A stretch of DNA of 64,000 bases from Pseudomonas nitroreducens TX1 (GTDB taxonomy: Bacteria; Pseudomonadota; Gammaproteobacteria; Pseudomonadales; Pseudomonadaceae). Position numbers and translations under genes: made by a program. Where the stretch lies: the NCBI RefSeq assembly GCF_000313755.1, contig NZ_AMZB01000108.1:62001-126000 (forward strand), given 5' to 3'. Shown here piece by piece: positions 61,080 to 64,000 of this stretch (positions are counted from its first letter, which is position 1; every line of letters begins with the position of its first letter). The notes below the pieces were generated by a model. It saw nothing but the letters and a program-made list of their open reading frames with translations, was not told the DNA's origin and did no database searches.

Positions 61080-61549
61080 CTGCACGACGAGAGGGGCGAC
61101 AAGCCCCTCCGAAATGCAGACTCGGGTATCTGCCTTGGTCGGAAGCTGTCTTTTCAGGTGCGGCAGCTATCGGCCAGAAGCGGACGTTCCTCCTCCATGG
61201 CATGAGGGATTAGTGAGTGACTTCGCGTGCTGCTCCTGGCAGCCCCCTGAGGAAGTCAGTTCGAACTCTCTCGACATTTCCTCACGTACACGTTTTCCCT
61301 CGAATAGAAGCGTTCTCAGAAGCCCCATATACCTTCAAAGGACTTTGGCTGACGTTCGGTCAGTTATCGCATCGAGCCGCAAACCAAGGTATGGCCGCGC
61401 GATACCCATGGACGATGGTGGCGGCAGCGGCGCGCGAATAGGGTTTGCCTATCGACGGCAAGGCTTTCGAGCAGGTGGTCTTCACGCTCTCAGCATTGCG
61501 GGTCGGTCGCACTCGCCGCATGAGCGGTATCCTGACGAGAGCTTTCAGC
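61080..61549. other. Intergenic region
   Basis: About 470 bp without a credible gene. It holds the hairpin at 61091-61109 and, further right, the promoter of the hydrolase gene. Confidence 0.5.
61091..61109 (+). terminator. Hairpin after the b561-reductase gene
   Basis: GAGGGGC-GACAA-GCCCCTC, a perfect 7-bp stem with a 5-nt loop, 11 nt after the stop. No T-run. Confidence 0.45.
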
Positions 61550-62527
61550 ATGACCGAAGAAACCAAAGGAACCACCCGCCGAACACTCATGAGCGCTGGC
61601 TTGGCTGCCGCCACCCTGGCGGTGGCGGTGCCGGCCCTGGTGGGCCAATCGAGCAGAACCCAGGCCGCCACAGCGAAGACCAATCGCGGCGCGAGCCAAG
61701 GCTCGGGCTATCTTACCCTGCGTGACGGCGCAAGGCTGTTTTACAAGGACTGGGGCAGCGGCCCGATCATCGTTTTCCACCACGGCTGGCCACTTTCGGG
61801 AGATGACTGGGATAGCCAGATGCTGTTCTTTCTCTCAAGGGGCTACCGTGTAATCGCCCATGATCGGCGTGGACACGGGCGTTCCTCGCAAACGGCCGAG
61901 GGCAACGACATGGACACTTATGCAGCCGACGTGGCCGAACTGATGGCACATCTTGGAGTGAAGAACGCCGTCCATGTCGGTCATTCCACCGGTGGTGGCG
62001 AGGTGGTCCGCTACGTGGCGCAGCACGGTATCGGCCGCGTTGCCAAGGCAGTACTGATCGGCGCCGTCCCGCCACTGATGCTACGCACCCAGAAGAACCC
62101 TGGCGGACTTCCGCTCAAGCTCTTCGACAGCTTCCGCGAGGCGCTCGCGACGGACCGCGCGGGATTCTACCGCGAGGTAGCCGAAGGTCCGTTCTACGGC
62201 TTCAATCGGCCAGGGGCGAGGATTTCCCAGGCGGTGGTCGACAACTGGTGGCGCCAGGGCATGAGTGGCGGAGCAAAGGCTCACTACGATTGCATCGAAG
62301 CCTTCGCCGAAACCGATTTCACCGAAGACCTGCGACAGATCCGAGTGCCAACCTTGGTGATGCATGGGGAAGATGACCAGATGGTGCCCATCGACGACTC
62401 AGCGCGCCTGACTATCAAGCTGCTGCGCCATGGGACGCTCAAGACCTACCCCGGGCTATCCCATGGCATGTGCACGACCCATGCGAAGATCATCAATGCG
62501 GATCTTCTCGCCTTCATTCAGAAGTGA
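61550..62527 (+). CDS. Alpha/beta hydrolase, non-heme chloroperoxidase type
   Basis: A 325-residue hydrolase. A Tat-like leader [20 protein letters not shown] (about 9-28) suggests export to the periplasm. The fold shows [14 protein letters not shown], the nucleophile elbow GHSTGGGE, acid HGEDDQMVP and histidine in YPGLSHGM; together the Ser-Asp-His triad of cofactor-free haloperoxidases and perhydrolases. ATG 61550 is chosen because homologues start near the leader and upstream frames (to 61445) have no ribosome site. It ends 60 bp before the convergent sensor kinase gene. Confidence 0.87.
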   Translation: MTEETKGTTRRTLMSAGLAAATLAVAVPALVGQSSRTQAATAKTNRGASQGSGYLTLRDGARLFYKDWGSGPIIVFHHGWPLSGDDWDSQMLFFLSRGYRVIAHDRRGHGRSSQTAEGNDMDTYAADVAELMAHLGVKNAVHVGHSTGGGEVVRYVAQHGIGRVAKAVLIGAVPPLMLRTQKNPGGLPLKLFDSFREALATDRAGFYREVAEGPFYGFNRPGARISQAVVDNWWRQGMSGGAKAHYDCIEAFAETDFTEDLRQIRVPTLVMHGEDDQMVPIDDSARLTIKLLRHGTLKTYPGLSHGMCTTHAKIINADLLAFIQK

Positions 62528-62587
62528 CTCGCCAAAACGCGGCTCGAAGGAATTCTCCTCGAGCCGTTTCAGGCGTTGCTTATCGCT

Positions 62588-64000
62588 TCATGCCTCGGCC
62601 AGGTGGATCGGTACGACGAATTGCACTACAGCTCCGCGGGGGTGGTTCGCTGCGGCCCAGAGGCGGCCTCCATGGGCTTCGATGATCGAGCGGCAGATGG
62701 ACAGTCCCATCCCTAGGCCAGTGGGTTTGGTGGTGTAGAACGGGGCGAAGATCTGCTCTGCGTTTTCGGCGGCGAATCCAGGTCCCGTGTCGCAGACCTG
62801 GACCAGTACGCCACCGTCAGCATCAGGCTGGGTGCTGATTTCCAGCTCACGCGTACCCTGCTCGACCGCTGCCATGGCCTCAACGGCATTGAGGATGAGA
62901 TTGAGCAGCACCTGCTGAAGCTCTACCCGATCTCCCGCCACGGCTGGTAGGGGATCCACGAGGCGCAGGTGCACTCGGACCCCGCCCTTGAGCACTTGCC
63001 CCCGGGTTAGCTCGATCATTTCCTGGATTGCCCCGTTGATGTCCAACGCACCCTTGCGCGAAGGTGTCTTGCGCAGCAGTTCGCGGATGCGCTTGAGCAC
63101 GTCGGCGGCCCGATTGGCGTCGCGGACAATGCGGCCAAGCACTTGGCCGACCTCGCCCAGGTCAGGCGGCTGCGCATCAAGCCAGCGCTGCGCCGCGTTG
63201 GCATTGGTGACCGTGGCGGCGATCGGCTGGTTCACTTCGTGGGCGATGGTCGCCACTAACTGTCCCATGGTCGCCACTCGGTTGGCATGCGCCAGTTCTG
63301 CCTGTACCTCGCGGTAACGACGTTCGCCTTCGCGCACCAGCTCCTCGGCGCGCTTGCGCTCGCTCAGGTCCAACACGAAGGCCACGCCCTCTCCGCTGCC
63401 TGACTCGAACGGCGCCAGACCGATGATTACCGGCAGACGACTGCCATCTCGCTTGAAGTATTCCTTTTCGAATGGCGGCGCGCTGCCATGTCGTACCGCT
63501 ACGAGCAGTGATTGCTCGCTTTCTTCGAGGAACTCCGGTGGCGTCAGGTCGCGCCAGCGCAGTTGCCGGGAAATCAGGTCCTCGCGCTGGTAACCGAGCA
63601 TCCGCAGAAAAGCATCGTTGGCGTCGAGGATTTCACCGTCGGCGTTCCAGACGATGATGCCGATGATATTGGCGTCCACCAACCGGCGAATCCGCGCCTC
63701 ACGCTCGGCAACGTCTCGATACAGCCGAGCCTTCTCCAGGGAAATAGCCGCCTGCGATGCCACCAGCTTGAGGACCGCCGTGCGCGCAGGGCTGAAGGCC
63801 CGGGCAGTCAGGTTGTTCTCCAGGTAGAGTGCCCCGCTGACCTGCCCCTGACTTACCAACGGAAGGCAAAGGACAGATCGCACGCCCCGCCGGCGCAGGT
63901 AGGGGTCGCCTGCGAACTCGGGCGCAACCAGGGCATCATCGAGAACCAGCGTCTGCTGCGTGCGTAGCACCTGGTAGAGCACTGTTTCCGACAACAGCCC
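62588..64000 (-). CDS. PAS sensor histidine kinase, partial (N-terminus beyond window)
   Basis: C-terminal 470 residues of a longer protein that runs off the right edge; the frame is open to 64000. A GAF-type domain (LYQVLRTQQTLVLDD, then SQAAISLEKARLYRDV) is followed by a PAS domain (IIGIIVWNADGEILDANDAF, about 105-215) and a HisKA H-box AHEVNQPIAA. The ATPase part has N-box NLILNAVEAM, G1 DTGPGF and G2 GLGMGLS. The GAF-PAS-kinase ending is like the large STK-type/ATPase sensor kinases, which carry an N-terminal kinase-like domain; that cannot be checked here. Confidence 0.85.
   Translation of the reverse strand, partial: GLLSETVLYQVLRTQQTLVLDDALVAPEFAGDPYLRRRGVRSVLCLPLVSQGQVSGALYLENNLTARAFSPARTAVLKLVASQAAISLEKARLYRDVAEREARIRRLVDANIIGIIVWNADGEILDANDAFLRMLGYQREDLISRQLRWRDLTPPEFLEESEQSLLVAVRHGSAPPFEKEYFKRDGSRLPVIIGLAPFESGSGEGVAFVLDLSERKRAEELVREGERRYREVQAELAHANRVATMGQLVATIAHEVNQPIAATVTNANAAQRWLDAQPPDLGEVGQVLGRIVRDANRAADVLKRIRELLRKTPSRKGALDINGAIQEMIELTRGQVLKGGVRVHLRLVDPLPAVAGDRVELQQVLLNLILNAVEAMAAVEQGTRELEISTQPDADGGVLVQVCDTGPGFAAENAEQIFAPFYTTKPTGLGMGLSICRSIIEAHGGRLWAAANHPRGAVVQFVVPIHLAEA

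Overview
The window is high-GC chromosomal DNA of a Pseudomonas, most likely from the aeruginosa/nitroreducens side of the genus. The evidence is an H3-type type VI secretion (T6SS) cluster, a Pseudomonas-style serine acetyltransferase and DapA paralogue, and several periplasmic cytochrome/molybdoenzyme operons. No tRNA, rRNA or CRISPR array was seen. Both window edges cut genes: a membrane protein on the left and a sensor kinase on the right.

Layout. (1) 1-3.6 kb is core DNA: a partial membrane protein, a serine O-acetyltransferase, a dapA-like gene, then two tandem LacI-type operators with no intact gene behind them. (2) 3,617-31,724 is a complete 28.1-kb Tn7/Tn5053-like transposon whose ends I can place to the base. 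Both ends start TGTC and carry related inward-facing 18-bp repeats, and the element is flanked by the 5-bp target duplication ACCGT (3,612-3,616 and 31,725-31,729). The left arm has a Mu/TnsB-type transposase, an AAA ATPase and two overlapping TniQ genes. No TnsA endonuclease is present. A tyrosine recombinase sits at the opposite end. (3) The cargo is largely anti-phage. It holds a type II CBASS (Cap15 membrane effector, CD-NTase, Cap2 E1/E2, Cap3 JAMM protease), a 2,221-residue DUF4011-helicase-Vsr protein (Hhe type), an ImmA/IrrE peptidase, two XRE regulators, an orphan VbhA-like antitoxin, a 469-residue protein with a HExxH motif, and several unknown genes. An 8-bp half-site (ATGTAGTG) is found as an inverted pair at the promoter of the ImmA/IrrE gene and as a perfect palindrome between cap15 and the CD-NTase, which suggests shared control.

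(4) 32.2-52.0 kb is a T6SS cluster in two divergent arms: tssA-M-L-K-J leftward and tssB-C-hcp-E-F-G-H rightward. After clpV come an AT-rich ADP-ribosyltransferase-like gene, vgrG, a MORN-repeat gene and a DUF4280 PAAR-like gene. (5) 52.4-57.7 kb holds an Old Yellow Enzyme reductase and a three-subunit molybdenum hydroxylase operon (cytochrome c, 2Fe-2S subunit, molybdopterin subunit). A shared 19-bp palindromic sequence lies upstream of both. (6) 58.2-61.1 kb is a diheme cytochrome c (with a pilin-like tail) and a DUF1924/SHP cytochrome, divergent from a fused cytochrome b561-flavin reductase-ferredoxin. (7) 61.5-64 kb is a Tat-type alpha/beta hydrolase (chloroperoxidase-like) and the C-terminal part of a PAS sensor histidine kinase.

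The most interesting object is the defence transposon: exact ends, a two-TniQ transposition module without TnsA, a possible tyrosine-recombinase resolution function, and a cargo mixing known defence systems with unknown genes that are reasonable defence candidates.
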